Assembly (NCBI RefSeq): GCF_001513965.1
Contig: NZ_KQ948015.1
Coordinates: 520,236-584,235 of the forward strand
DNA from: Streptomyces cellostaticus
GTDB taxonomy: Bacteria; Actinomycetota; Actinomycetes; Streptomycetales; Streptomycetaceae
Length of the DNA stretch: 64,000 bases
Direction of reading: 5' to 3'
Positions 1 to 9,475 of the stretch are shown here, piece after piece. The notes beneath the pieces are model-generated. The model saw only the letters and a list, made by a program, of their open reading frames with translations. It did not search any database and was not told the origin of the DNA. A program made the translations under genes and the position numbers. Position 1 is the first letter of the stretch, and the number at the start of each line of letters is the position of its first letter.

Positions 1-419
1 CGGTGGTCTTCAAGCGGGCCCCGCACTCCCCGTTCGACTCCACCGCGACCGAGGAACTGGGCCAGAACGCGATCGTCATCCGCGTCCAGCCCGACGAGGG
101 CATGACCGTGCGGTTCGGCTCCAAGGTGCCGGGCACCTCGATGGAGATCCGGGACGTGTCCATGGACTTCGCCTACGGCGAGTCGTTCACCGAGTCGAGC
201 CCGGAGGCGTACGAGCGGCTCATCCTGGACGTGCTGCTCGGCGACGCCAATTTGTTCCCCCGTCACCAGGAAGTGGAAGAGTCCTGGAAGATCCTCGACC
301 CGATCGAGGAGTACTGGGCGGCGCACGGCAGGCCGGCGCAGTACCCGTCGGGCACATGGGGTCCCGAGGAGGCAAACGAGATGCTCGCACGAGACGGACG
401 GAGCTGGCGCAGGCCATGA
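1..419 (+). CDS. zwf: glucose-6-phosphate dehydrogenase, C-terminal part (cut by window edge)
   Basis: This is the last ~138 residues of the enzyme that oxidises glucose-6-phosphate to 6-phosphogluconolactone in the oxidative pentose phosphate pathway. The reading frame is open from the window edge. The tail carries typical Zwf blocks: NAIVIRVQPDEG, the VPGTSMEIRDVSMDF strand, EAYERLILDVLLGD and WKILDPIEEYW. Its TGA stop overlaps the opcA ATG in an ATGA arrangement, so the two are translationally coupled. The N-terminal NADP-binding and catalytic domains lie outside the window. The identity is firm because opcA, pgi and gnd follow directly. Confidence 0.95.
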   Translation, partial: VVFKRAPHSPFDSTATEELGQNAIVIRVQPDEGMTVRFGSKVPGTSMEIRDVSMDFAYGESFTESSPEAYERLILDVLLGDANLFPRHQEVEESWKILDPIEEYWAAHGRPAQYPSGTWGPEEANEMLARDGRSWRRP

Positions 420-1342
420 AGATCGACCTGACCGACACCACGGCAAGCAAGATCAACAAGGCGCTGGTGCAGGGCCGCCGCGCCATCGGCACCCCGGCCG
501 TGGGCATGGTCCTGACGATGGTCATCGTCACGGACGAGGAGAACGCCTACGACTCCATCCGGGCCGCCGAGGAGGCCTCGCACGAGCACCCCTCGCGGAC
601 CCTGGTGGTCATCAAGCGGCACGCCCGCACCCTGCGCGACCGCACCACCTCCCGGCTGGACGCCGAGGTGCGGGTCGGCTCCGAGGCCGGCACCGGCGAG
701 ACGGTCGTGCTGCGCACCTACGGCGAGGTGTCCGACCACGCCGACTCGGTGGTCCTGCCGCTGCTGCTGCCGGACGCCCCGGTGGTCGTGTGGTGGCCGG
801 TGGACGCGCCGGACACCCCCTCGAAGGACCCGCTGGGCGCGCTCGCCCAGCGCCGGATCACCGACCTGTACGCGGTCGAGCGGCCGATGGAGGTCCTGGA
901 GACCCGGGCCCGCAACTACGCTCCCGGCGACACCGACCTCGCCTGGACCCGGCTCACGCTGTGGCGGTCCATGCTGGCCGCCGCCCTGGACCAGGCCCGG
1001 ACGAAGGTGACGTCGGCCGCCGTGGAGGCCGAGGCGGACAACCCCAGCGCCGAACTCCTCGCCCGCTGGCTGGAGGCCCGCCTGAACGTCGCGGTCAACC
1101 GCGTGGTCACCGCGGGCCCGGTCGTCACGGCCGTACGCCTGGGCACCGCGACCGGCGAGATCGTCATCGACCGGCCCGAAGGGCCCCTCGCGACGCTCAC
1201 CCTGCCCGGCCAGCCGTCGCGCACCCTCGCCCTGAAGGTCCGCTCCACCTCCGAACTCATCGCCGAGGAGCTGCGCCGCCTCGACGCCGACGAGATGTAC
1301 GCCATCGCCCTCAAGGGCGAGGCCACCAAGGAGAACGCCTGA
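416..1342 (+). CDS. opcA: OpcA, glucose-6-phosphate dehydrogenase assembly protein
   Basis: A 308-aa protein starting at the ATG that overlaps the zwf stop. OpcA is needed for assembly and redox activation of glucose-6-phosphate dehydrogenase in cyanobacteria and actinobacteria. It begins [20 protein letters not shown], has the conserved [15 protein letters not shown] strand, and further on [19 protein letters not shown] and [10 protein letters not shown], all typical of the family. An upstream in-frame start at 356 exists but would lie far inside zwf, so the coupled ATG is preferred. It sits between zwf and pgi in one operon, the usual Streptomyces order. Confidence 0.95.
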   Translation: MKIDLTDTTASKINKALVQGRRAIGTPAVGMVLTMVIVTDEENAYDSIRAAEEASHEHPSRTLVVIKRHARTLRDRTTSRLDAEVRVGSEAGTGETVVLRTYGEVSDHADSVVLPLLLPDAPVVVWWPVDAPDTPSKDPLGALAQRRITDLYAVERPMEVLETRARNYAPGDTDLAWTRLTLWRSMLAAALDQARTKVTSAAVEAEADNPSAELLARWLEARLNVAVNRVVTAGPVVTAVRLGTATGEIVIDRPEGPLATLTLPGQPSRTLALKVRSTSELIAEELRRLDADEMYAIALKGEATKENA

Positions 1343-1343
1343 C

Positions 1344-2996
1344 ATGTCCGACGCACCGTCAGACACCCCCGAGCTCACCCGCAGGCCCGAGTGGACGGCC
1401 CTCGCCGACCACCGCGCCGAGGGGCAGCCGCACCTGCGTGAGCTGTTCGCGACGGACCCCGGCCGCGCCGAGCGGTACGTCGTGCGGGCCGGCGATCTGC
1501 ACATCGACTACAGCAAGCACCTGATCACCGACGAGACCCTGGCCCTCCTCCAGGAACTCGCCACCGCCACCGGCGTGTTCGCGCTGCGGGACGCCATGTT
1601 CCGCGGCGAGCGCATCAACATCACCGAGAAGCGGGCCGTGCTGCACACCGCGCTGCGCGCCCCGCGGGACGCGGTGGTCGAGGTGGACGGCGAGAACGTC
1701 GTCCCGCACGTGCACGCCGTCCTGGACAAGATGGCCGGCTTCGCCGAGCGGGTCCGCTCGGGCGAGTGGACCGGCCACACCGGCAGGCGGATCCGCAACG
1801 TCGTCAACATCGGCATCGGCGGCTCCGACCTCGGTCCGGCGATGGCGTACGAGGCCCTGCGCGCCTACACGGCACGCGAGTTGACGTTCCGATTCGTGTC
1901 GAACGTGGACGGCGCCGACCTGCACGAGGCCATCCGCGACCTGGACCCGGCCGAGACCCTGTTCATCGTCGCGTCCAAGACCTTCACCACGATCGAGACG
2001 ATCACCAACGCCACCTCGGCCCGCTCCTGGCTCCTGAAGGGCCTGGACAGCGACGAGAAGGCGGTGGCGAAGCACTTCGTGGCCCTGTCGACCAACGCCG
2101 AGAAGGTCACCGGGTTCGGTATCGACCCGGACAACATGTTCGAGTTCTGGGACTGGGTCGGCGGCCGGTACTCCTACGACTCCGCGATCGGTCTGTCCCT
2201 GATGATCGCCATCGGCCCGGACCGCTTCCGGGAGATGCTGGACGGCTTCCGCATCGTCGACGAGCACTTCCGCACCGCGCCCGCCGAGTCCAACGCGCCG
2301 CTGCTGCTGGGCCTGTTGGGCCTCTGGTACAACAATTTCTTCGACGCCCAGTCGCACGCGGTGCTGCCGTACAGCCACTACCTCTCCAAGTTCACCGCCT
2401 ATCTCCAGCAGCTGGACATGGAGTCCAACGGCAAGTCGGTGGACCGGGAAGGCCGCCCGGTGGACTGGCAGACCGGACCGGTCGTGTGGGGCACGCCCGG
2501 CACCAACGGGCAGCACGCCTACTACCAGTTGATCCACCAGGGCACCAAGCTCATCCCGGCGGACTTCATCGGCCTCGCCCGGCCCGTCGCCGAGCTGAGC
2601 GACGAACTGGGCGGCCAGCACGACCTGTTGATGGCCAACTTCTTCGCCCAGACCCAGGCCCTCGCCTTCGGCAAGACGGCCGAGGAGGTCCGTGCCGAGG
2701 GCGTGCCCGAGGAGCAGGTGCCGCACCGCACCTTCCGCGGCAACCACCCCACCACCACGATCCTGGCCGCCGAGCTGACTCCGTCCGTACTCGGCCAGCT
2801 GATCGCCCTCTACGAGCACAAGGTGTTCGTGCAGGGCGCGGTCTGGAACATCGACTCCTTCGACCAGTGGGGCGTGGAGCTGGGCAAGGTCCTCGCCAGG
2901 CGCATCGAGCCCGCCCTGACCATGGGCGCCGACGTGCCCGGCCTCGACCCGTCCACCACGGCCCTCGTCGCCGCCTACCGCAACTTCAGGAAGTGA
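1344..2996 (+). CDS. pgi: glucose-6-phosphate isomerase
   Basis: A 550-aa cytosolic enzyme interconverting glucose-6-phosphate and fructose-6-phosphate, of full family length. It shows the sugar-phosphate-binding [12 protein letters not shown] motif, the PGI signature [14 protein letters not shown], the active-site MESNGKSV stretch and the C-terminal signature [10 protein letters not shown] with the catalytic lysine. The ATG starts one base after the opcA stop. Placing pgi in the zwf-opcA-gnd operon lets carbon cycle through the oxidative pentose phosphate branch to make NADPH. Streptomyces often hold two copies of this gene set; whether this is the second copy cannot be told from the window. 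Confidence 0.96.
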   Translation: MSDAPSDTPELTRRPEWTALADHRAEGQPHLRELFATDPGRAERYVVRAGDLHIDYSKHLITDETLALLQELATATGVFALRDAMFRGERINITEKRAVLHTALRAPRDAVVEVDGENVVPHVHAVLDKMAGFAERVRSGEWTGHTGRRIRNVVNIGIGGSDLGPAMAYEALRAYTARELTFRFVSNVDGADLHEAIRDLDPAETLFIVASKTFTTIETITNATSARSWLLKGLDSDEKAVAKHFVALSTNAEKVTGFGIDPDNMFEFWDWVGGRYSYDSAIGLSLMIAIGPDRFREMLDGFRIVDEHFRTAPAESNAPLLLGLLGLWYNNFFDAQSHAVLPYSHYLSKFTAYLQQLDMESNGKSVDREGRPVDWQTGPVVWGTPGTNGQHAYYQLIHQGTKLIPADFIGLARPVAELSDELGGQHDLLMANFFAQTQALAFGKTAEEVRAEGVPEEQVPHRTFRGNHPTTTILAAELTPSVLGQLIALYEHKVFVQGAVWNIDSFDQWGVELGKVLARRIEPALTMGADVPGLDPSTTALVAAYRNFRK

Positions 2997-3001
2997 ACGA
3001 C

Positions 3002-3880
3002 ATGCAGCTCGGTCTCATCGGTCTCGGCAAGATGGGCGGCAACATGCGCGAGCGGATCCGCCGCGCCGGCCACACCGTCATCGGCTACGACCGCAACCCC
3101 GAGGTCTCCGACGTCAAGAGCCTCAAAGAACTCGTCGCGAAGCTGGACGCGCCGCGCACCGTCTGGGTGATGGTCCCGGCCGGCACCGCCACCCAGACGG
3201 TCATCGACGAGCTCAAGGACCTGCTCTCCCCCGGCGACGTGGTCGTGGACGGCGGCAACTCCCGCTGGACCGACGACGAGAAGCACGCCGCCGAACTCGG
3301 CATCAAGGGCATCGGCTTCGTCGACGCGGGCGTCTCCGGCGGCGTGTGGGGCCTGCAGAACGGCTACGCGCTCATGGTCGGCGGCGACAAGGAGCACGTG
3401 GACCGGCTCCAGCCGGTCTTCGAGGCGCTCAAGCCGGAGGGCCCCTACGGCTACGTCCACGCCGGCCGGGTCGGCGCCGGGCACTTCTCGAAGATGGTCC
3501 ACAACGGCATCGAGTACGCCATGATGCAGGCCTACGCCGAGGGCTGGGAGCTCCTTGAGAAGGTCAACTCCGTGGACAACGTCCGCGAGGTCTTCCGCTC
3601 CTGGCAGGAGGGCACCGTCATCCGCTCCTGGCTGCTCGACCTCGCGGTCAACGCCCTGGACGAGGACAAGCACCTGGAGCAGCTGCGCGGGTACGCGGAG
3701 GACTCCGGCGAGGGCCGCTGGACGGTCGAGGCCGCCATCGACAACGCGGTGCCGCTGCCCGCGATCACGGCGTCCCTGTTCGCCCGGTTCGCCTCGCGTC
3801 AGGACGACTCCCCGCAGATGAAGATGATCGCGGCGCTGCGCAACCAGTTCGGCGGGCACGCCGTAGAGAAGAAGGACTGA
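3002..3880 (+). CDS. gnd: 6-phosphogluconate dehydrogenase, short decarboxylating type
   Basis: A 292-aa enzyme oxidising 6-phosphogluconate to ribulose-5-phosphate and CO2. The ATG lies five bases after the pgi stop. The N-terminal Rossmann motif is GLIGLGKMGGNM, the substrate-binding loop is DAGVSGGVWG, and the catalytic lysine lies in GAGHFSKMVHNGIEYAMMQA. The length fits the short GndA/YqeC-like subfamily rather than the ~470-aa classical enzyme, and these are often NAD-linked. It completes the oxidative branch started by zwf. The cofactor preference is inferred from subfamily length, not shown by the sequence. Confidence 0.93.
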   Translation: MQLGLIGLGKMGGNMRERIRRAGHTVIGYDRNPEVSDVKSLKELVAKLDAPRTVWVMVPAGTATQTVIDELKDLLSPGDVVVDGGNSRWTDDEKHAAELGIKGIGFVDAGVSGGVWGLQNGYALMVGGDKEHVDRLQPVFEALKPEGPYGYVHAGRVGAGHFSKMVHNGIEYAMMQAYAEGWELLEKVNSVDNVREVFRSWQEGTVIRSWLLDLAVNALDEDKHLEQLRGYAEDSGEGRWTVEAAIDNAVPLPAITASLFARFASRQDDSPQMKMIAALRNQFGGHAVEKKD

Positions 3881-3886
3881 GCAGCC

Positions 3887-4480
3887 GTGGGGGACCTCCT
3901 GCTGGTCCGCCACGGTGAGACGGAGTGGAGCCTGTCGGGACAGCACACCAGCTGGACCGACCTGCCCCTGACCACGCACGGCGAGGAACAGGCCAAGTCC
4001 CTCGCCGCACTCCTCACCGGACGGACCTACGCCCTCGCGCTGACCAGCCCGCTGGACCGCGCGATCCGCACCGCCGAACTGGCGGGCCTGACCGGGGCCG
4101 TACCGGAGCCCGACCTGCACGAGTGGGACTACGGCGGCTACGAGGGCGTCACCACGGTCGACATCCATCGCGCCCGCCCCGGCTGGGACCTGTGGACCGA
4201 CGGCGTGCCGCCCGGCCCCGAGGGCCATCCCGGCGAGTCGCCCGAGCAGGTCGGGGCGCGCGCCGACCGGGTGCTGGCCCGGGTGGACGCGGCGCTCGCC
4301 GCGGACGGCGGTGACGTGATCCTGGTCGCGCACGCCCACTTCCTGCGGGTGCTCACCGCCCGCCGGCTGGGTCTGCCGCCCGCCGAGGGCCGCCTGTTCC
4401 AGCTGGCCACCGGCACGGTCAGCCGGCTCTCCACGGAGCACGGGCGGCCGGTCGTCGCCGAGTGGAACCGACGCGCGTAA
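3887..4480 (+). CDS. histidine phosphatase family protein (phosphoglycerate mutase-like)
   Basis: A 197-aa cytosolic protein of the histidine phosphatase superfamily. It starts at a GTG six bases after the gnd stop. The catalytic RHG motif is at the very N-terminus (LLVRHGETEW) and the second catalytic histidine is in ILVAHAHFLRVL near residue 150. The family includes phosphoglycerate mutases and small sugar-phosphate phosphatases; the substrate cannot be told. Its position at the end of the pentose phosphate operon suggests action on a sugar phosphate. A strong hairpin follows immediately. Confidence 0.88.
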   Translation: MGDLLLVRHGETEWSLSGQHTSWTDLPLTTHGEEQAKSLAALLTGRTYALALTSPLDRAIRTAELAGLTGAVPEPDLHEWDYGGYEGVTTVDIHRARPGWDLWTDGVPPGPEGHPGESPEQVGARADRVLARVDAALAADGGDVILVAHAHFLRVLTARRLGLPPAEGRLFQLATGTVSRLSTEHGRPVVAEWNRRA

Positions 4481-4489
4481 CAGCCCTTC

Positions 4490-4526
4490 CTGCGGCCCGG
4501 GTCACCTCGTGTGATCCGGGCCGCAG
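4490..4526. terminator. bidirectional terminator hairpin
   Basis: A 16-base stem with one G-T pair (CTGCGGCCCGGGTCAC at 4490-4505, its complement at 4511-4526) and a CTCGT loop. It lies between the convergent phosphatase and GT39 genes and overlaps the last codons of the latter. Confidence 0.75.
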
Positions 4527-6409
4527 TGGTACAGCAGCCGGGTCCGGTCGCCGGGGTCGTAGGCGGCCGGCGGGACGAGCGTGCAGTGGGCGGCGGTCCA
4601 GCGCACCAGGGCCCCGGCCGGGGTGCGTGCGCCGCGGGCACCGGGGCGCAGGCCGGCGCGCGGCAGGACGACGTAGCGCAGCCGCCCGGAGCCGATCAGG
4701 CGGCGGAAGGCCGCCGGTGCCGGATAGGGGACGCGGCCGGTGAAGCCGCCCATCGGCAGGACGGGCGCGTTCGCGGCGATGACGTAGGGCGCGGCGGCCT
4801 GCCACCCGGGGACGGCCTCGAGGTAACGGGCGCCGTCGCGGTGGGCGGTCAGGTAGGCGAGCAGGCGTGCGCGGCCCGCGTCGAGGGTGGACAGCGCCGG
4901 GCCGGTGCGGGTGCTGGTGGGGCCGACCCGGCCGAAACCGCCGGGCTGGTTGTAGCGCGGGGACAGGGCCGAGGCCGACCATACGGCGGGGATCAGCAGG
5001 ACGGCACAGAGGCCGGCGGCGAGCGCGGCCGGCCGGCGGACACCGGCCAGGAGCAGCGCGAGCAGGCCCAGGGCCACGGCGCCGGGTGCCAGCCAGGCGA
5101 AGAAGTGCGGGTACCGGAGCGTGAGCGCCGCGCACCAGGCGACGTCGGCGGCGAGCACCACCGGCAGCATGCGGGTGCGGCGTCCCTGGACGACCCCGGC
5201 CGCGGCGAGCGCGCTCAGGGCCGCCGCGACGACGCCCATGTAGTACGTGTGGCCGGTCACGCTGCCGAAGCTGAACGCGAGGAAGAAGGTCGCCAGCCAC
5301 ACCCCCCACAGCAGGTGCCCGGCGAGGGCCGGGTCCGTGCGCGGCACGCGCCGCCGCCGCAGCGCCAGCAGCCCGCCGACGAGACCGAACGCGGCGAGCG
5401 GGTACAGCCAGCCCGTCTGGGTGGCGAGCCCGGGGCTGAACATCTTCCAGACGCCGTCGCCCATGCCCGGCGGTATCCGGTGGCCCCCGTGGGCCGCCCG
5501 GCTCTGCACGATGCTGCCGGTGCCGGCCGCGTCGATGCCGACGGCGTGGAACCGGGTCAGGAAGTTGTAGCCGACGACCATCCCGACCGGCGAGTCGTCG
5601 GTGGTCCCGTCGAGGTAGGGGCGGCTCCCGGACGGGGTGAGTGCGGCCACCACCATCCACGACACCGACACCGTGAGGGTCACCGCCGCGGCCAGGGCGA
5701 GATGGCCGATGCGGCGCCGCAGCGCGGCCGGGGCGGCGACGGCGTAGGTCACGGCCAGGGCGGGCAGCACCGCCCAGGCCTCCAGCATCTTGCACTGGAA
5801 GGCGAGTCCGACCCAGAAGCCCGCGAGCAGCAGGGTGCGGGGCCGGGCGCGGGCGGCCGCCCGCCAGGTGGCCTCGGCGGCCAGCAGCAGGAGCAGGACG
5901 AACGGCGCGTCCTCGGTGACCGAGCGGCCCAGGCCCACGGTCACGGGGGTCAGCGCGAGGAACGCGGCGGCGAGCAGCCCGGCCGGCACCCCGGCCCAGC
6001 GGCGCACCAGCACGTGCAGCAGCAGGACGCAGCCCACCATCTCCAGCGCCTGCGGCAGCACCAGCGCCCACGGGTGGAAGCCGAACACCAGCGCCGACAG
6101 GGCCTGCGGCCACAGGAAGCCGGGCAGCTTGTCCAGGGTGATGGAGTTGGCCGGGTCGAAGGAGCCGTAGAAGAAGGCGACCGGGTTGTCGGTCATGCTG
6201 CGCACGGCGGCCGCGTAGAAGGGGTGGTAGGCGCTGTGGCCGAGGCCCCACAGGCACAGGAGGGCGGTGAGCGCGGCGAGGGCCGCGAGCACGGGGCGCT
6301 CGTAGCGGTCGGCGGCGGTCCGCACCCCCGTGGGGGGCATGGCCGGCGGGGCGTGGCTCAGGACGAGTGGCTTGCTGGCGGGGCTCGGCATGGACGGCCT
6401 TCCAGGCAT
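4502..6409 (-). CDS. GT39-type polytopic membrane glycosyltransferase (ArnT/PMT-like)
   Basis: A 635-aa integral membrane protein with many hydrophobic helices. The first luminal loop carries the acidic pattern FDPANSITLDKLPGFLWPQ, with the paired acidic residues and lysine expected for GT39/ArnT-like transferases that use polyprenyl-phosphate sugars. A conserved GLGRSVTEDAPF loop follows. The soluble C-terminal part is external. It is monocistronic and convergent with the pentose phosphate operon. The first ATG is used; an internal Met six codons downstream would also work. Sugar donor and acceptor are unknown. Confidence 0.85.
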   Translation of the reverse strand: MPGRPSMPSPASKPLVLSHAPPAMPPTGVRTAADRYERPVLAALAALTALLCLWGLGHSAYHPFYAAAVRSMTDNPVAFFYGSFDPANSITLDKLPGFLWPQALSALVFGFHPWALVLPQALEMVGCVLLLHVLVRRWAGVPAGLLAAAFLALTPVTVGLGRSVTEDAPFVLLLLLAAEATWRAAARARPRTLLLAGFWVGLAFQCKMLEAWAVLPALAVTYAVAAPAALRRRIGHLALAAAVTLTVSVSWMVVAALTPSGSRPYLDGTTDDSPVGMVVGYNFLTRFHAVGIDAAGTGSIVQSRAAHGGHRIPPGMGDGVWKMFSPGLATQTGWLYPLAAFGLVGGLLALRRRRVPRTDPALAGHLLWGVWLATFFLAFSFGSVTGHTYYMGVVAAALSALAAAGVVQGRRTRMLPVVLAADVAWCAALTLRYPHFFAWLAPGAVALGLLALLLAGVRRPAALAAGLCAVLLIPAVWSASALSPRYNQPGGFGRVGPTSTRTGPALSTLDAGRARLLAYLTAHRDGARYLEAVPGWQAAAPYVIAANAPVLPMGGFTGRVPYPAPAAFRRLIGSGRLRYVVLPRAGLRPGARGARTPAGALVRWTAAHCTLVPPAAYDPGDRTRLLYHCGPDHTR

Positions 6410-6563
6410 CCCGGGGATCTCGGGTCCGGGACGCTGGGCACGTCCCGGATCATGGCGAGTATCGGCCGGGGTACCGGGGCGGCGGCCGGGTCGGCGCAGG
6501 GTCTCACCGAGGTCTCACCCCGGGCACACCTGCCGCTTGGCCCGCTCTCACCGGGTACGGCCG

Positions 6564-8342
6564 TCAGCGCTGTTGGTGCTGTGCGGCCAGCCGGACCGGC
6601 GCGTTCGCGGCGCCGTAGCCGCGGTGGCCCGGGTCGCGCTGGACCAGTTCGAAGAAGAGGCGGCCGACGGTCTGCGTGTAGCAGTGCCGGAAGGCGCCGC
6701 CGGCGTCGCGGTCGTAGAGGATGCCGAGGTCCCGGTACGTCTCCAGCTCCCCCTCGGCGAACTCGTACCGGGCGGCGAGGTCGTCGTAGTAGTTGGCGGG
6801 GACGGGCAGCAGGCGGCCGCCCGCCGCGCGGAAGGCGCGGGCCGCGGCCACCACGTCGTCGGTGGCGAGCGCGATGTGCTGGGCGGGCGCGGTGTCGTCG
6901 GTGGGGGCCGCGCCGACGCCGAGAGCGATACGGACGCTGCCGTCGGCGTTGCTGACGGCGCGGCTGCGCAGCAGGCCGTAGGGGTCGGCGAGGTCGACGC
7001 TGTCCTGGGCGTCGAGGCCGAGGACGCTGCGGTGGAAAAGGGCCGCCTCGTCGAAGTGGTGCCAGGGCTGGGTCAGGGCGAGGTGGTCGATGCGGGTCGG
7101 GTCGGGCGCGGGTGCGGCTGCCAGGTCCTCGAAGTCGGCCCGCCAGTGCGGGGGTCCCGGGCGGCCCCTCGCGCAGAAGAACAGCTCGGTGCCGTCGGGG
7201 GCGGCCACCGCCTCCAGCGGGGCGTCCCCGGGGGCGCGGCGGCGGGGCAGGACGGGGGCGAGGAGTGCCTCGGCGCGACGGGCGGCGGCGGCCGGGGCGG
7301 CGGACTCCAGGCCGACGGCGGCCAGACGGGTGCCGTCGCGGCGGGCGGCCGGGCCGGTGTTGACCAGGATGCGGGCCTCGCCGCGCTGCCAGAGGTCGAC
7401 CGGCTTGCCGCGGTGCCGGGCGGCACGGGTGAAGCCGAGCGCGGCGAGGACGGCGGTGACGGGTTCGGCGTCCGCGGTGAGCAGTTCGGCGAAGGCGATC
7501 CCGGTGGGCACGACGGGCGGCGGCAACCGCGTCGCTCCGACGGCCTCCTGGAGGAGCAGCAGGGAACGGCGGGCGTCGACGGCGGTCGGGCCGGCCTCGG
7601 CCTGGCGGAAGACGTCGTTGAAGACCTCCAGGGAGAGCGGCCCGGCGTATCCGGTGCGCAGGACGTGGGTGAGCAGGCTCTGGAGGTCGAAGCCGCCCTG
7701 GCCGGGGAAGCAGCGGTAGTGGCGGCTCCACTGCAGGACGTCCATGGCGAGCAGCGGGGCGTCGGCCAGCTGGAGGAAGAAGATCTTCTCGCCGGGGATG
7801 TCCTCGATGCCCTTGGGGTCCGAGCCGCGGGAGAGGATGTGGAAGCTGTCCAGGCAGGTGCCCAGCGCCGGATGACCGGCGTCCTCGACGATGCGCCAGG
7901 CATGCTCGTACGTGTTGACGTGCCGCCCCCAGGCGAGCGCCTCGTAGGCGACGCGAACGCCCGACTCCTGTGCGGCGTCGGCCAGTTCGCGCAACTGCTC
8001 GGCCGCGAGGGCGTCGTCGTCCACGGCCTGCGGGGACACGCTGGAGCAGACGAGGACGGTGTCCGCGCCGAGCCGCGTCATCAGGTCGAACTTGTGCCGG
8101 GCGCGGCGCAGGTTGCGTGCGAACTCCTCGGCGGGCACGGCCTCGATGTCCCGCATCGGCTGGTACAGATCGATCGTGAGGCCGAGGTCGGCACAGCGCG
8201 CGCGGATCTCCTCGGGGGCGAGCGGGCAGGCGAGGAGGTCGTTCTCGAAGATCTCGACACCGCCGAAGCCGGCACGGGCGGCAGCACTGAGCTTCTCGGT
8301 GAGGGAGCCACTCAAGGAGACGGTGGCGATGGACGTATGCAT
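6564..8342 (-). CDS. 3-dehydroshikimate dehydratase (QsuB-like, TIM barrel + HPPD-like domain)
   Basis: A 592-aa two-domain protein. Residues 1 to ~270 form an AP-endonuclease/xylose-isomerase-type barrel that begins MHTSIATVSLSGSLTEKLSAA and contains CLDSFHILSRG and SLEVFNDVFRQ, typical of bacterial dehydroshikimate dehydratases. Residues ~300-592 form a VOC/4-hydroxyphenylpyruvate dioxygenase-like half with HLALTQPWHHFDEAALFHRS and the terminal RLFFELVQRD. The reaction gives protocatechuate from 3-dehydroshikimate. It lies 88 bases downstream of the shikimate dehydrogenase gene on the same strand, as expected for quinate/shikimate catabolism. The ATG at 8342 is chosen because upstream in-frame sequence runs into the repeat and neighbouring gene. 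Confidence 0.88.
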   Translation of the reverse strand: MHTSIATVSLSGSLTEKLSAAARAGFGGVEIFENDLLACPLAPEEIRARCADLGLTIDLYQPMRDIEAVPAEEFARNLRRARHKFDLMTRLGADTVLVCSSVSPQAVDDDALAAEQLRELADAAQESGVRVAYEALAWGRHVNTYEHAWRIVEDAGHPALGTCLDSFHILSRGSDPKGIEDIPGEKIFFLQLADAPLLAMDVLQWSRHYRCFPGQGGFDLQSLLTHVLRTGYAGPLSLEVFNDVFRQAEAGPTAVDARRSLLLLQEAVGATRLPPPVVPTGIAFAELLTADAEPVTAVLAALGFTRAARHRGKPVDLWQRGEARILVNTGPAARRDGTRLAAVGLESAAPAAAARRAEALLAPVLPRRRAPGDAPLEAVAAPDGTELFFCARGRPGPPHWRADFEDLAAAPAPDPTRIDHLALTQPWHHFDEAALFHRSVLGLDAQDSVDLADPYGLLRSRAVSNADGSVRIALGVGAAPTDDTAPAQHIALATDDVVAAARAFRAAGGRLLPVPANYYDDLAARYEFAEGELETYRDLGILYDRDAGGAFRHCYTQTVGRLFFELVQRDPGHRGYGAANAPVRLAAQHQQR

Positions 8343-8374
8343 GAACGTGCTCCTCGAAAATACGGTGCTCTGCA

Positions 8375-8418
8375 GCGCCCCGACAGGGGCGCGGGGAACT
8401 GCGCGACAGGCCACAACC
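8375..8418. repeat. dispersed Streptomyces intergenic repeat with a small hairpin
   Basis: Between the two shikimate-pathway genes is GCGCCCC-GACA-GGGGCGC followed by GGGGAACTGCGCGAC. This resembles a short repeat widely scattered in Streptomyces intergenic regions (from memory, not searched). Its role is unknown; it could attenuate or stabilise the two-gene transcript. Confidence 0.5.
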
Positions 8419-8430
8419 GGCCCGCACCCG

Positions 8431-9312
8431 TCACACGACCTGCTCAAGCCCGGCCAACTCCGCAATGTCCGCCAGCATCCGCACACTGTCCGCCTCACGC
8501 CCCGTGAACAGCCGGAACGCATCCGCCGCCTGAAACACCGCCATCCCACCCCCACCCAGAGCGGCGCAGCCACACGCCCGGGCGGCCCGCAACAGCTCCG
8601 TCTCCAGCGGCCGGTACACCACCTCGGCAACCCACAGCCCGGGGTTGAGGAGTTCCACGGGCAGGGGCAGCCCCGGATGGGCGGCCATGCCGGTGGGCGT
8701 GGCATGCACGAGGCCACCGCCGCCCTCGGCCTCGGCGAGCAGCTCCGGCAGCTGGTCCGGGGTCGCGGCGGCGGCCCGGCCAGGGCCGAAGTGCCGGTCG
8801 AGCGCGGCAGCAAGCGCGGCGGCCCGATCGGGCAGGGCGTCGACGACGGTGACGCGTCCGGCGCCGAGAGTGAGGACGGCATGGGCGACAGCCGCACCCG
8901 CGCCGCCCGCGCCGAGCTGGACGACCCGTTCCAGCGGGGCGTCCGGCAGGCCGCGCGCGAAGGAGGCGGCGAAGCCGGTGACGTCGGTGTTGTGGCCGGT
9001 GGCGCGGCCGCCGTCGAAGACGACGGTGTTCACCGCGCCCAGCGCCTCGGCCTGCGGGTCGAGCGCGTCCAGGTGCTCGATGACCAGCTGCTTGCAGGGG
9101 TGGGTAATGTTCAGTCCGTCGAAGCCCAGGTCGCGGGCTGCCCGGACGAGGTCCCCCACGGCCTCGGGCGGTACGCCGAGGGTGTCGATGTCGATCAGCC
9201 GGTACACGTACCGCAGGCCCTGACGGTCCGCCTCCCGCTGGTGCAGGGCGGGGCTGAGCGAGGGGCCGATCCCGGACCCGATCAGCCCGACGAGATACGA
9301 GTCCTTGGTCAC
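8431..9312 (-). CDS. shikimate/quinate dehydrogenase
   Basis: A 293-aa AroE-family oxidoreductase. The substrate motif GLNITHPCKQ holds the catalytic lysine, GHNTDVTGF carries the Asn/Asp pair, and VVQLGAGGAGAAVAHA is the nucleotide-binding loop. The GTG at 9312 follows a GGGAGG ribosome site at good spacing. The THPCKQ form and the neighbouring dehydroshikimate dehydratase and importer point to a catabolic, probably NAD-linked, quinate/shikimate dehydrogenase rather than the biosynthetic AroE. Its promoter region carries a palindrome also found before the transporter gene. Confidence 0.88.
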   Translation of the reverse strand: MTKDSYLVGLIGSGIGPSLSPALHQREADRQGLRYVYRLIDIDTLGVPPEAVGDLVRAARDLGFDGLNITHPCKQLVIEHLDALDPQAEALGAVNTVVFDGGRATGHNTDVTGFAASFARGLPDAPLERVVQLGAGGAGAAVAHAVLTLGAGRVTVVDALPDRAAALAAALDRHFGPGRAAAATPDQLPELLAEAEGGGGLVHATPTGMAAHPGLPLPVELLNPGLWVAEVVYRPLETELLRAARACGCAALGGGGMAVFQAADAFRLFTGREADSVRMLADIAELAGLEQVV

Positions 9313-9332
9313 GCGGACCTCCCGAGGCGGCA

Positions 9333-9356
9333 CTAATGTACGAACCAGTACGTTAG
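9333..9356. promoter_or_regulatory. 24-bp TetR-type operator, copy 1
   Basis: The half-sites CTAATGTAC and GTACGTTAG are separated by six bases and form an inverted repeat with one mismatch. The site lies between the divergent shikimate dehydrogenase and TetR genes, 21 bases before the dehydrogenase start. The same 9-6-9 layout recurs at 10224-10247. Confidence 0.75.
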
Positions 9357-9475
9357 CTATATCAGCCGGACGGTCCTCCCGGAAGACCCCGGCGACGGCG
9401 CCGGACCCTGCTTCTAGAATCACCGGCACGCGCGTGAGCGACCCGCTCCCCCGCCCCACGGCCCGAAGGAACCCG

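Noticed and set aside
4511..8507. Long plus-strand frames opposite the GT39 and dehydroshikimate dehydratase genes
   Set aside because: They consist of Gly/Arg/Ala-rich shadow sequence. The minus-strand genes carry clear motifs.
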